Origin: Rosettibacter sp037481715
GTDB lineage: Bacteria > Bacteroidota > Ignavibacteria > Ignavibacteriales > Melioribacteraceae
Length of the DNA: 64,000 nt
Reading direction: 5' to 3'
NCBI GenBank assembly: GCA_037481715.1
Contig: JBBFLD010000003.1
Coordinates: 1-64,000, forward strand
Made by a program: the position numbers and the translations under genes. Below the pieces are notes generated by a model, which saw only the letters and a program-made list of their open reading frames with translations, searched no databases and was not told where the DNA came from. Position 1 is the first letter of the stretch. Each line of letters begins with the position of its first letter. This document shows positions 7,984-16,625 of this stretch, in pieces.

Positions 7984-8964
7984 TTAGAATGGTAAATCTG
8001 AATCATGTTTAGGTTGATTTTTACTTACATTTTTAGAAATAAAAGAAGTATGAATCATATGTTCTAAATAATTAAGTGTAAAACCAGTAAAATTTTTATG
8101 CTCATATCTTTTTTGTTCACCAACTCCAACCGATGGAAAGACAAAATATTTTAGATTGTCAACATCAGAAAGAAAATCATCAACAGTTGTAAATGCAAAA
8201 TCTCTATCGATAATAAAATTTTCTTGTTTATAATTTTGGGAGTCTAACATTACGCTGTTAATCACTTTGGGAAAGTATTCCTGATAAATATCTGTTCTAT
8301 TAAAAATTTCTATTCTTACAAGTTCAGAACCAACAAATACTGCCATTCCATTTGCATTCTTTTCTGCATAAAAATTATTTACTTCATCTTTTATTTTTTT
8401 TGATTCCTTATTAATCAATTCTTCTAAATTCGATGTTGATGATATGTCTCTTCTTCTCATAAAGAAAATCCCTATATCTTCCCACACTTCCTGCTGGTTT
8501 GGATCATATTTTTTTTCTTTCTTAAGATTTTCAGCCGTATTTCTATTAATTTTACTATACAATTCATTGGGAACAACATGATCAGATTTATCAAATTTTT
8601 TGCTTGTATTCCTCCATCTACCCTGTTCAATGCAGCTGACTGGTATTTTTGTATTGGAATTTGGAGGCAGCAACATCGAAGTATTAACAACTCTATTTTG
8701 CATAGCTCCAACAAGTATATCGCCAGCTGAAAAGAATACATATGAATTAGAATTATTTTTAACCAATATTTCTTGAACGGAAGCGAAAATATCATCGTTC
8801 TCTGTCACCTCAATATAATTGCTCTTAATTGCAATGGTGCTGGAAATGTAATCGAAAGAATTAACTGGTTGTTGTATGAATTGAACAACCGACAAGTTTC
8901 TCTTTGCAGCCAAAGGCTGATAAGCTTTTGATAGATTCTGGAATGATAATATTGTTATTTGCAT
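7984..8964 (-). CDS. ARPP-1 domain protein
   Basis: 326 aa. It resembles the ARPP-1 family (DUF6569), a domain of unknown biochemistry found in stress- and conflict-related gene neighbourhoods. Supporting motifs are GDILVGAMQNRVVNTS near residue 80, then PVSCIEQGRWRN near 107; the GQNR and CxExGRW elements are the family signature as I know it. No signal peptide or membrane segment is present. It is 30 bp upstream of the coiled-coil membrane gene and about 110 bp downstream of the CARF-winged helix gene, so it is likely the first gene of a four-gene operon ending with the vWA lipoprotein and the small basic protein. Confidence 0.72.
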   Translation of the reverse strand: MQITILSFQNLSKAYQPLAAKRNLSVVQFIQQPVNSFDYISSTIAIKSNYIEVTENDDIFASVQEILVKNNSNSYVFFSAGDILVGAMQNRVVNTSMLLPPNSNTKIPVSCIEQGRWRNTSKKFDKSDHVVPNELYSKINRNTAENLKKEKKYDPNQQEVWEDIGIFFMRRRDISSTSNLEELINKESKKIKDEVNNFYAEKNANGMAVFVGSELVRIEIFNRTDIYQEYFPKVINSVMLDSQNYKQENFIIDRDFAFTTVDDFLSDVDNLKYFVFPSVGVGEQKRYEHKNFTGFTLNYLEHMIHTSFISKNVSKNQPKHDSDLPF

Positions 8965-9073
8965 GACTTCCCTCTTTTATAAAATTTACTTTGTAAAATT
9001 CATAATTAATAATTAGATGATAAAGGAAAGAAACATTTCGGAAATATTTCCGAGCCCTCGATGATAAGTTGAA

Positions 9074-10177
9074 TTATTTTAATTCCCTTGGTTCAACAAT
9101 TTTGAAACGATTAATATCTGCTTTAATCATATAAGTGCTGCCACCCCACTTCCTATCCGAATCAATGATAAATAAATTTGCTATATCGTTATCTTCTATC
9201 AAGTCCTCAATTTTTTTATTTACTTTTGACCTTCTTTGCAAAAATAACGCACTATCCCAGTTTGTTTTTTTCCATTTACTTTCATTTATAGAACGATTTG
9301 GATAATATTTTCTAAAATACTCAAGAAATTTATTCTTCATTTCTTCAGTAACAAATTCATTTATCGAGATATTTCTTATCCCTTTCTCTTTAGATTCAAC
9401 AAAAAAGAAATAAAAAAGAAATTCCATTGGCTCCATATCAATTTTTTCATTTCCAAACCTCAATTCTCTTCTTTCAATATCTAATACAAGTTGATTACTT
9501 GGTGCTAATATTTTTAGTTGTTTTTGAGTATGTTCAACAATTTCATCAAAGTTGAGTTTGAGTAATTCAGAAGATTTTATTTCTGAAGAAAGCAAAGAAC
9601 GTAATCTAACGAACGGTATTTCTGCAAGTTCAAGGTCATTAATCTCTTTCTTTGACTTTGGATAGAAATCTTTAAACTCATGTTCTTCTTTTGTGAGCAC
9701 ATGAATTAATTTATCATTTTCTCTTGCAAAGATTGAAAGAGCATTTGCCAGATGCACACTCATTGATTTGCGTCCACCAGTAATTGAACAATATAAAACA
9801 TTATTTGGGTCAGAGGATTTTGTTCTTATAAATTCACAAACTTTATTTGGGAAAAGAATATTGTCTTTGTCTGATCTGATATCTGAAAGTTCAATAGATT
9901 CTTCTTTTGCAACGATGATATGTTTTTCGCTTTCATCGAAGACAGGTTTTTTGATTTTGTACATTTTACACATTTCTTCAATTTCATTTTTTAGAGGAGA
10001 TTTAGGAGTAGTTGGAGCTTTATCTTTTCCAAGTATAACATCACGACCTCTTTTTGTTGTGAGCACATAAATTTCGTCAATCTGAATTTTCATTTTGTAA
10101 GAAAGACAGAACAAAGCTTCTGTAACAATTTGAGGAGTTAATCCAGAGACACAAATAAGAAGATTTTTAGTTTTCAT
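9074..10177 (-). CDS. CARF protein of NE0113 type with C-terminal winged helix
   Basis: 367 aa. Residues 1-190 match the NE0113-type CRISPR CARF/ring-nuclease family (TIGR02584): LLICVSGLTPQIVTEALF at 6-23, YVLTTKRG at 37-44 and SITGGRKSMSVHLANALS at 131-148, a CARF ligand loop. Residues about 225-365 look like an OmpR-type winged helix: LVLDIERRELRFG, then MEPMEFLFYFFF, and a final wing DRKWGGSTYMI. A sensor of cyclic oligoadenylate that also binds DNA would act as a transcription regulator, and could also degrade the signal. The fusion is my reading of the sequence; the N-terminal family assignment is firmer than the winged helix. Confidence 0.8.
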   Translation of the reverse strand: MKTKNLLICVSGLTPQIVTEALFCLSYKMKIQIDEIYVLTTKRGRDVILGKDKAPTTPKSPLKNEIEEMCKMYKIKKPVFDESEKHIIVAKEESIELSDIRSDKDNILFPNKVCEFIRTKSSDPNNVLYCSITGGRKSMSVHLANALSIFARENDKLIHVLTKEEHEFKDFYPKSKKEINDLELAEIPFVRLRSLLSSEIKSSELLKLNFDEIVEHTQKQLKILAPSNQLVLDIERRELRFGNEKIDMEPMEFLFYFFFVESKEKGIRNISINEFVTEEMKNKFLEYFRKYYPNRSINESKWKKTNWDSALFLQRRSKVNKKIEDLIEDNDIANLFIIDSDRKWGGSTYMIKADINRFKIVEPRELK

Positions 10178-10456
10178 TTTTAATATTCAGCTCCAATTTA
10201 TCTTTTATTTGGAATAAATCATTAAAAACAACTTTACTTAGTAAAGGAAGAAACTGTTCTGAAGTTATTGCGCGAAAGTTATATTTTTCTTCAATTAATT
10301 GACAATATTTAGGAACAGCAGAATGCAGAACACAAAAAGCATGATTTTCATCCAGTTGAAGAATACTATTAATTGAAGAATACTTTTTAATATCTTTTTC
10401 ATCAAAGCTTCCGCTTAAGAAATATCTTAACTAGAATTATATTCTAAAATTATCAT
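10167..10456 (-). pseudogene. small frameshifted gene between the Hsp70 and CARF genes
   Basis: An 87-codon open frame ends at 10167 and has no start: it opens just after a stop near 10431 with RYFLSGSFDEKDIKKYSS. A short frame starting at the ATG at 10456 (MIILEYNSS, then stop) would join it if one frameshift were repaired, giving about 96 aa. The frame overlaps the CARF gene start by 11 bp in the pattern ATGAAAACTAA, as coupled genes do, which suggests it was a real gene. I do not recognise the product. It also fills what would otherwise be an empty stretch of 290 bp. Confidence 0.5.
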
Positions 10457-10466
10457 TCTATTGGTA

Positions 10467-13109
10467 TTAATCATTATTATCCTGTTCTTTATTAAATTCA
10501 TTTCTTAATGCCAATAAAATTCTTTTTTGATTTGTAGTTAAAATATCTCCATTAATCATACTAATAGCTAAATTAGCCAATCTTTGAATTAGTTCATCAT
10601 AGGGATATTTCATAGAAACACTTCTTATTGATTTTATAATATCATTAGAAGCCTGCTCTGAAATAATATCTTTTGCTGAGTCTCTTCTATCACAAATTTC
10701 TCCCAATGCATATATAGCTTTTCTAATTGCTTCAAAATGTGGTTCAAATAATAATTGTTTTTGTATATCAGAAATTACTGACCTTAAATTATTAATTGGG
10801 ATTGGGTTTTCTTTTTCTCTCGAACCTACTTTTCCAAGTGCCCAGAATGCTGCTATTCTTTCTCCTTTATTATTTGAAATTATATATTTTGATATAGTTG
10901 CTATACAATTCACAGAATTGCCTACTTTTCCTAAAGATATTAGAATACTATTAGAAATTGAATTAGGATAACAATTTAATAAATTTATCAGATGGGTTTC
11001 AGCTATGTTTAGACCTGTCTTGCCTATAGTTTCTACAGCATTACGAACAATCAGATTAAAATATTTATCACTTCTTTTTTGTAACTTGTTAACATCTAAA
11101 AATTTTACACAAACATTAAGTATATCAACAGATAAAGCAGGATATTTCATTACACATCTGCCGAGTAAATAAATCATACGACTTTTTACATTTACTGGCT
11201 GATTATTTAAAACGTCTAATATTCTATTTACAATCTGCTCATAATTTTGAGCCTGGATTAATTCTCTCTCTATATCTTTGATTTTCTTCATAACTATTCG
11301 TTTATGATTATCATTTAAGTTTGATCTCGAATGATCTTTACATAATTTTACATATTCATCAACTTTACTTATAACATCTAATAATTTACCGGATGGAACT
11401 GAATCTAAATTAAAGTTACTGATGTTTTTTTGCTTGCTCACCAACATACTTCCATTATTTTTTCCAGGCAGCACTTCTATTTTAAATTTTTCTTGCGGAT
11501 TATTTTTTTCCCACCCAGTCAGTTGAATAATGTTACTTTCGTCAATATAAAGCTGTAGTTCAATTTTTGCACCTTGATTAAGTGGACTATTAAATCTTAC
11601 TCGTCTTTCAGCTATTTTTCTGTTGGGAGGATTAGTATCATTTGCTCTACCTAAATAAATAGGAATATCAATGTATGTAGTATTATCATCCTTAATTACA
11701 AAATCACTAATTACCCCAGTTTTGTATGGTAATGATACTCCTGCTTGTGCTAAATGCTTTACATATCCACCATCGATTTCAATTCCAATAGTATCATTTA
11801 ATATTGTTTTAGATACTATTCCTCTTTTTAAATTATAATGATAAACTGAGGCACCTTTTGCAACCGATAAATCCTGGTCCCCAACTGTAATAGGATTAAA
11901 TCCGAAAAATGCTTTTAATCTTTTTTCAATAAAGTACAGCTTTGTCATTCCACCATTTAACAACACTGCATCGACATTGGGATTTTTCTTAAGCTTTATT
12001 TTAGCTTTTTCCAAAACATCTAATATTGGATAAATAATATTATTATTATTACTAATTTTGTTGAGGTTTTTATAATCATCAAACTTTAAATCCCAAGCGA
12101 GCAACGGAGAAATGATTTTTTCATATTCTTTGAAACTCAAAGAATAATCTAAACTTTTATTATCATATAATTGTCCTCTTCTTATATCTATTTTTACATC
12201 TTCAAAATCCATCTCTAATGATTTACGTTCATTAATTAAGTTACTGAGTTTTATTTTAGCATCTTCGGCAATATCAATAAATTGGGAAAAAGTTATATTC
12301 ATATCAAAATCGGACATATTTTCAATCCTATTATTTTTTTTAAAAGATTGAAATAAATGATTTGCAAGAACTGTATCAAAGTTGTCACCCCCTAATTGTG
12401 TATACCTCGAAACCGCAATATCATCAATTTCTAAAAAGCCTGAATTATTATCTCTATGAACATAATGATAAGAAACATCCAAAGTCCCTCCCCCAAGGTC
12501 AAAGACCATAATATACTTATCCTTGCTGAAATCAATTAAAGAAGTGGGAAATTCTCCCTTATTCTGTCTATTTATAAAATCATACAAAGCTGCTCTTGGC
12601 TCAGCTAATAATATATTCTTAAAAGTTCCATCTGTATTTTCTACGTTAAAACCTGCTAACTTTGCTGCTTTTAATGTAGCATAACGCTTATCTGTATCAA
12701 AAGACGCTGGTACAGTAATGATTACATCCTTTGGTTCAAAACCAAAAAATTCTTTTGCAGCACTTGCAAGTTTTTTTAATATTAAACTTGATAATTCTTC
12801 TGGTGTATATGATTTATCATTAATTTGTACAGTATAAGCTTCACCCATTTTGCTTTTAATTGACTTTACTACTTTATGCGGGACCATAGAATACATATAT
12901 TTAGCGTATTCACCAATAATCGGCGTATTATCATTATTAAAGTATATAAACGATGGAAGTTTTTCTTTTTCGATTTGATCTTGGTGTTTATCTAACATCT
13001 TTACTTTAATTATTCTTGTAATCAACTGATTAGTGTTTGGGTCAATTGTACCATATGAAATGACAGAATTTGTAGTTCCTAAGTCAATACCGAAATAATA
13101 ATCTGGCAT
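10467..13109 (-). CDS. Hsp70-type ATPase with HEAT-repeat C-terminus
   Basis: 880 aa. The N-terminal half is an Hsp70/DnaK nucleotide-binding domain: YFGIDLGTTNSVISYG at residues 5-20 (phosphate 1), VIITVPASFDTDKR, then VFDLGGGTLDVSYHY near 200 (phosphate 2) and AVLLNGGMTKLYFIEKRL (adenosine motif). A DnaK-like beta-sandwich follows (DTIGIEIDGGYVKHL). From about residue 640 a normal DnaK helical lid is replaced by HEAT-like repeats (SISNSILISLGKVGNSV, ERIAAFWALGKVGSRE, AIRKAIYALGEICDRR). AAGGGGG precedes the ATG. It is 10 bp downstream of the GrpE-like gene and lies in a tight operon with a beta-CASP nuclease, so it is a dedicated chaperone, not the housekeeping DnaK. Confidence 0.88.
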   Translation of the reverse strand: MPDYYFGIDLGTTNSVISYGTIDPNTNQLITRIIKVKMLDKHQDQIEKEKLPSFIYFNNDNTPIIGEYAKYMYSMVPHKVVKSIKSKMGEAYTVQINDKSYTPEELSSLILKKLASAAKEFFGFEPKDVIITVPASFDTDKRYATLKAAKLAGFNVENTDGTFKNILLAEPRAALYDFINRQNKGEFPTSLIDFSKDKYIMVFDLGGGTLDVSYHYVHRDNNSGFLEIDDIAVSRYTQLGGDNFDTVLANHLFQSFKKNNRIENMSDFDMNITFSQFIDIAEDAKIKLSNLINERKSLEMDFEDVKIDIRRGQLYDNKSLDYSLSFKEYEKIISPLLAWDLKFDDYKNLNKISNNNNIIYPILDVLEKAKIKLKKNPNVDAVLLNGGMTKLYFIEKRLKAFFGFNPITVGDQDLSVAKGASVYHYNLKRGIVSKTILNDTIGIEIDGGYVKHLAQAGVSLPYKTGVISDFVIKDDNTTYIDIPIYLGRANDTNPPNRKIAERRVRFNSPLNQGAKIELQLYIDESNIIQLTGWEKNNPQEKFKIEVLPGKNNGSMLVSKQKNISNFNLDSVPSGKLLDVISKVDEYVKLCKDHSRSNLNDNHKRIVMKKIKDIERELIQAQNYEQIVNRILDVLNNQPVNVKSRMIYLLGRCVMKYPALSVDILNVCVKFLDVNKLQKRSDKYFNLIVRNAVETIGKTGLNIAETHLINLLNCYPNSISNSILISLGKVGNSVNCIATISKYIISNNKGERIAAFWALGKVGSREKENPIPINNLRSVISDIQKQLLFEPHFEAIRKAIYALGEICDRRDSAKDIISEQASNDIIKSIRSVSMKYPYDELIQRLANLAISMINGDILTTNQKRILLALRNEFNKEQDNND

Positions 13110-13119
13110 ATTTCCCCCT

Positions 13120-14103
13120 TTATAAATTTGTTATTTCTTTTACTTTCGGTTTTGAAATAACTCTATCTTTATATACCCATCCCGGTGCTATTACTTCTAC
13201 ATCTTTGCTAGAACCTTCCTCTAAAGGTGATCCTATATATTCATAAGTACCACAATTATTTATCTCTAATTTTAATCTCTCGCCAATGTTGTTTACTTTT
13301 TTTATTCCTAATTCCTTAATAAACTGCATAAAGTTACTTATAAATATTGGAAGAGCTGAAAATTCTTCGGGCAAATTATTTCCATTTTTTTTATTCATTA
13401 TTAAGTGCTCTAAATATGCAATGCGGTCAAGTAAAAAATCATTTTTAGAAGAATTAATTTCCCGTAAAAGTTTAAGTACACTTTCCTCTTCATACATTTT
13501 TTTTATTAATTCACTTTCTTGTTTCAATTTTTGTATCTCATTATTGTTGATTATTACAGCAGACTTCAGACTTTCATATTCAGATTTAGGGATTCTTACA
13601 TAATTTTCTATAAAACCGTTATCAATAGCAATTTTTCTTATCAGATTATTTAAAAAATAATATGATCTTTTATCATCCAAACTTTTTAATAAATAAATTA
13701 TTTTATTTATATCCTCAATAAATATATAATTAGAGGTTAATGAATATATTAAGACTGCTCTAGCAGTAATATATTTCATATTTGATATTGTCCTTATTAA
13801 TTGTTTGTAAACTTCTTTATTGGGACTAGTTATATAATTAATTAATAAATCACCTATATTTTTAATATTACTCTTCCATGCTTCTATACTAAGATTTTCT
13901 TTTTTAATTGAGCTCATTATTTTATTTACTATTATATTAGAGTTAGAAATATCTTTCCTTTCTAAAAAAGTTATAATATTTTTTTCATTAGGTTTATCAA
14001 TCTCAATAATTGCTTTAATAATTAAAAAACTTTTACTATAGAGCCCTCGCTTTTCGATTCTTTTTAAATAATAATTTACTAAAGTGGAAATTGGATTTTC
14101 CAT
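13120..14103 (-). CDS. GrpE-like nucleotide exchange factor with helical N-terminus
   Basis: 327 aa. The N-terminal 180 residues are helical, perhaps HEAT-like. A coiled coil follows at about 185-235 (IQKLKQESELIKKMYEEES). The C-terminal 60 residues resemble the GrpE beta-domain: IGERLKLEINNCGTYEYIG, then KDVEVIAPGWVYKDRVISKP, compared with GrpE's GExFxPxxHEAV and VxxGYxLxxRVLRPA. Conserved GrpE positions GE, GW/GY and DRV are visible. GAGG precedes the ATG at 14103. Placement directly upstream of an Hsp70 gene (16 bp) supports an exchange-factor role. The assignment is by my own comparison and is moderately sure. Confidence 0.6.
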   Translation of the reverse strand: MENPISTLVNYYLKRIEKRGLYSKSFLIIKAIIEIDKPNEKNIITFLERKDISNSNIIVNKIMSSIKKENLSIEAWKSNIKNIGDLLINYITSPNKEVYKQLIRTISNMKYITARAVLIYSLTSNYIFIEDINKIIYLLKSLDDKRSYYFLNNLIRKIAIDNGFIENYVRIPKSEYESLKSAVIINNNEIQKLKQESELIKKMYEEESVLKLLREINSSKNDFLLDRIAYLEHLIMNKKNGNNLPEEFSALPIFISNFMQFIKELGIKKVNNIGERLKLEINNCGTYEYIGSPLEEGSSKDVEVIAPGWVYKDRVISKPKVKEITNL

Positions 14104-14114
14104 TTTAACCTCGC

Positions 14115-15440
14115 TTAAAAATAAATTGGTAATTCGTTTATTGATTGATGTACAATTATTCTCTTATTTCTTTTAAGTAATTCTGAGTATATATTAATTT
14201 CGCTGGAAAAATCAGGTATTCCATGAACAAATATTAATTCTTTTGGATTTACTTTATTTATTAATTCGAAAATGCCTTCAATATTTGTATGAGCTGATAA
14301 TCTGTATTTAGTAATCTCTGCATTAATTTTAATTTCTTTTGAGTCATTTTTAAATAATCCTCCCTTCCCCATTTTCATTAGTTCATTTCCTGGGCTTTCC
14401 TCATCCAAGTACCCGCTAAAACAAATCATATTATCTTCATATTCTATTAATCTACAAGCAATATTATAAGATGTTGTATCTTTAAGAAGCATTCCAGAAC
14501 TTGCTATAATTAAACTTTTCTTTAACTTCTTAAGAGAATAAGGAGCAATTTTAATGTCATTATTAAATATTTTAATACCATTTTCTTCGTATATATTGCA
14601 AGCTAATGATGCTAAACCTCCTATATATACTGGAAATTTAATATTATTGTTTTTTTGAAAATAATCATTTAATAGAAGTGCTATCTCTTGTGTTCTTCCG
14701 ATTGCGAAAGCTGGTATTAATACTGTGCCTCCTTTTAAAATTTTATTACCAATCATATTTATAAAATCACTTCTTTCACATTCAATACCGCTTTTAAAAT
14801 CAATATTCTGGTATCCATAAGTGGTCTCAGTAATTAATAAATCAATATTAAGATTTTCGGGGACTTCATATTTTTTCACTGTATATTGGTCGAAAGAAGA
14901 AAAATCTCCTGTTATTAATACATTTTTTTCGTTAGATTTTATGAAAATCATAGCTGCACCGAGAATATGACCTGCAGGGAAAAAACTTATTTCTAAATTT
15001 TTAATTTTTACTGTATCATAAAATTTTATAACTCTAACGTTAGCCAAAGTGTTTTCAATTAGCAGTCGATTATATAAATATAAGTCAAACTCAGAATTGT
15101 TTATATTAATTTCTTTATTAATATCATTGTATAATAATTCAGCTATTTGCTTTGTTTGTTTTGTAGCATATATTGGAACATTTCGTGCTTGTGAAAATAG
15201 ATAAGGTAATGCACCACAATGGTCTAAATGCCCGTGAGTAATTATTACAGCATCTAACTGGGTTAAGCTGTCAAGGAAATCTAATTTGTATAATATATTA
15301 AATGAAGGTAATAATTTTTTTGAATTATATCTTATTCCAGCATCTATAATTATTTTAGTATTGTCCAATTGTAGAAAATAACAACTGGCACCAATTTCAT
15401 TTCCGCCCCCAAGTGGTAAAAAGACATTATTAATCAACAT
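14115..15440 (-). CDS. beta-CASP metallo-beta-lactamase-fold nuclease
   Basis: 441 aa, the size of bacterial CPSF73-like beta-CASP ribonucleases. Metal-binding motif HGHLDH is near residue 68 (VIITHGHLDHCGALPY). The lactamase fold continues with FPAGHILGAAM and LITGDFS. The beta-CASP part has LITETTYGYQ, PAFAIGRTQEI and SSGMLLKDTTS, and the final His motif LSAHTN lies near 385. The family cleaves RNA endo- or exonucleolytically using zinc. It is 11 bp upstream of the GrpE-like gene and about 107 bp downstream of the Can2-type nuclease gene. The gap at 15441-15470 holds a 17-bp direct repeat (ATTACAGTATTTTGA twice). Whether it acts on host or foreign RNA is unknown. Confidence 0.85.
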   Translation of the reverse strand: MLINNVFLPLGGGNEIGASCYFLQLDNTKIIIDAGIRYNSKKLLPSFNILYKLDFLDSLTQLDAVIITHGHLDHCGALPYLFSQARNVPIYATKQTKQIAELLYNDINKEININNSEFDLYLYNRLLIENTLANVRVIKFYDTVKIKNLEISFFPAGHILGAAMIFIKSNEKNVLITGDFSSFDQYTVKKYEVPENLNIDLLITETTYGYQNIDFKSGIECERSDFINMIGNKILKGGTVLIPAFAIGRTQEIALLLNDYFQKNNNIKFPVYIGGLASLACNIYEENGIKIFNNDIKIAPYSLKKLKKSLIIASSGMLLKDTTSYNIACRLIEYEDNMICFSGYLDEESPGNELMKMGKGGLFKNDSKEIKINAEITKYRLSAHTNIEGIFELINKVNPKELIFVHGIPDFSSEINIYSELLKRNKRIIVHQSINELPIYF

Positions 15441-15547
15441 AAATTACAGTATTTTGAATTACAGTATTTTGAATAATGAACTATTATCCTATGAATAAAT
15501 ATCTTAAAATTTAATGATATTCCTTTAAAAAGAATTGTCAAACAATA

Positions 15548-16429
15548 TCATAGAAGTTTTTCTTTAATATACTCAACTAATTTTTGTTCAGATTGCTTTG
15601 TTAAATTATTATTTCTTCTTTCTAATTCTATTCCATCAATTATATTTAAATTATGTGCTAATGCAAGTTCTTTTATTTGTTTTGACAATATTCGTGAAGT
15701 AATCAAAAATCTTTTTGTATATATACCTAAATATTCTCTTTGACTTGCTAATGCAAGCTGCTCGATTCCTTTTTTAGGTCCCTCTTGTTTTTGATCCCCT
15801 ATTTTAATTTCAGCTATTGCGACATTATTAGTTCCTTTATATCTAAATACAAGGTCTATTTCCAACTGATTCCCTTCACCAACAGGCTTTATATTTTGTA
15901 GAACTTCAAAATTATTTCTTTTTAATATAGTAGCAATAGCATTTTCAAAGTTACTTCCAGTTGTTGATTCTGATTCAATTCTATAATCAAATAAGTGTGC
16001 TTTTAAATATAAATCGACATTTATTAGTTCGGGCACTATTATTTTTTCTTTAAGTATTGATTCCCCTTGATAGAAGTAGTTATAAATTATTGTTTTATTT
16101 TGTTCGCTTTGCAAGTAAATAAAATTTGCTATTTTATCTTTAGCTGCTTCATATAGAGCCAATGACATAATTTTTGTGCCACCTGTTATATTAAAAATTA
16201 ATTCACCTTTTTCATTTGAAATCTTATTACGAATAACATTCAAAATATTTTGAAAATCATATGCATCTATTTCTTGAGGTTCACAATTAGGGATTAATTC
16301 TCTTAATTTTCTTTCTACTATTTTGGTTGTGTCCGAATACAAATTAATAACCTTATCTGGTTTATAATAAAGTATGGGGATTAAATTAGGTATGGGTTGT
16401 TCTCCGATAAGATTAATCAAAATTGACAT
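15548..16429 (-). CDS. Can2/Card1-type CARF nuclease
   Basis: 293 aa from the ATG at 16429, which has GGAGG four bases upstream; the ATG six codons earlier overlaps that site. The N-terminal half is a CARF domain of DUF1887 type with FNITGGTKIMSLALYEAA near residue 84. The C-terminal half is a PD-(D/E)xK nuclease: NQLEIDLVF, then NVAIAEIKIGDQ, with E, D and ExK visible. Can2/Card1 enzymes are dimers activated by cyclic tetra-adenylate that cut DNA and/or RNA. It is somewhat shorter than typical Card1. It lies about 200 bp downstream of csm4 and upstream of the chaperone triad, and is the clearest cyclic-oligoadenylate effector of this type III system; no Csm6 is present. Confidence 0.85.
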   Translation of the reverse strand: MSILINLIGEQPIPNLIPILYYKPDKVINLYSDTTKIVERKLRELIPNCEPQEIDAYDFQNILNVIRNKISNEKGELIFNITGGTKIMSLALYEAAKDKIANFIYLQSEQNKTIIYNYFYQGESILKEKIIVPELINVDLYLKAHLFDYRIESESTTGSNFENAIATILKRNNFEVLQNIKPVGEGNQLEIDLVFRYKGTNNVAIAEIKIGDQKQEGPKKGIEQLALASQREYLGIYTKRFLITSRILSKQIKELALAHNLNIIDGIELERRNNNLTKQSEQKLVEYIKEKLL

Positions 16430-16625
16430 AATACCTCCAATGTGCATTTAGTGTTAAAAATTAGTTTTCATAAGTCAACTTGATAATTTTTTCAAAAAAT
16501 TCCTCTTTATAAGAATAATAAAAATTACTTTATAACCCTTAGATTATTTCATAATAAGATATATGAAAAATTTATACAGATAAAAATTCATTATAAACAG
16601 TCAATTATACTATTATTTTCTATAA

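Noticed and set aside
10467..13109. Housekeeping DnaK
   Set aside because: The C-terminus has HEAT-like repeats instead of the DnaK lid, no dnaJ is near, and it lies within the defence island.
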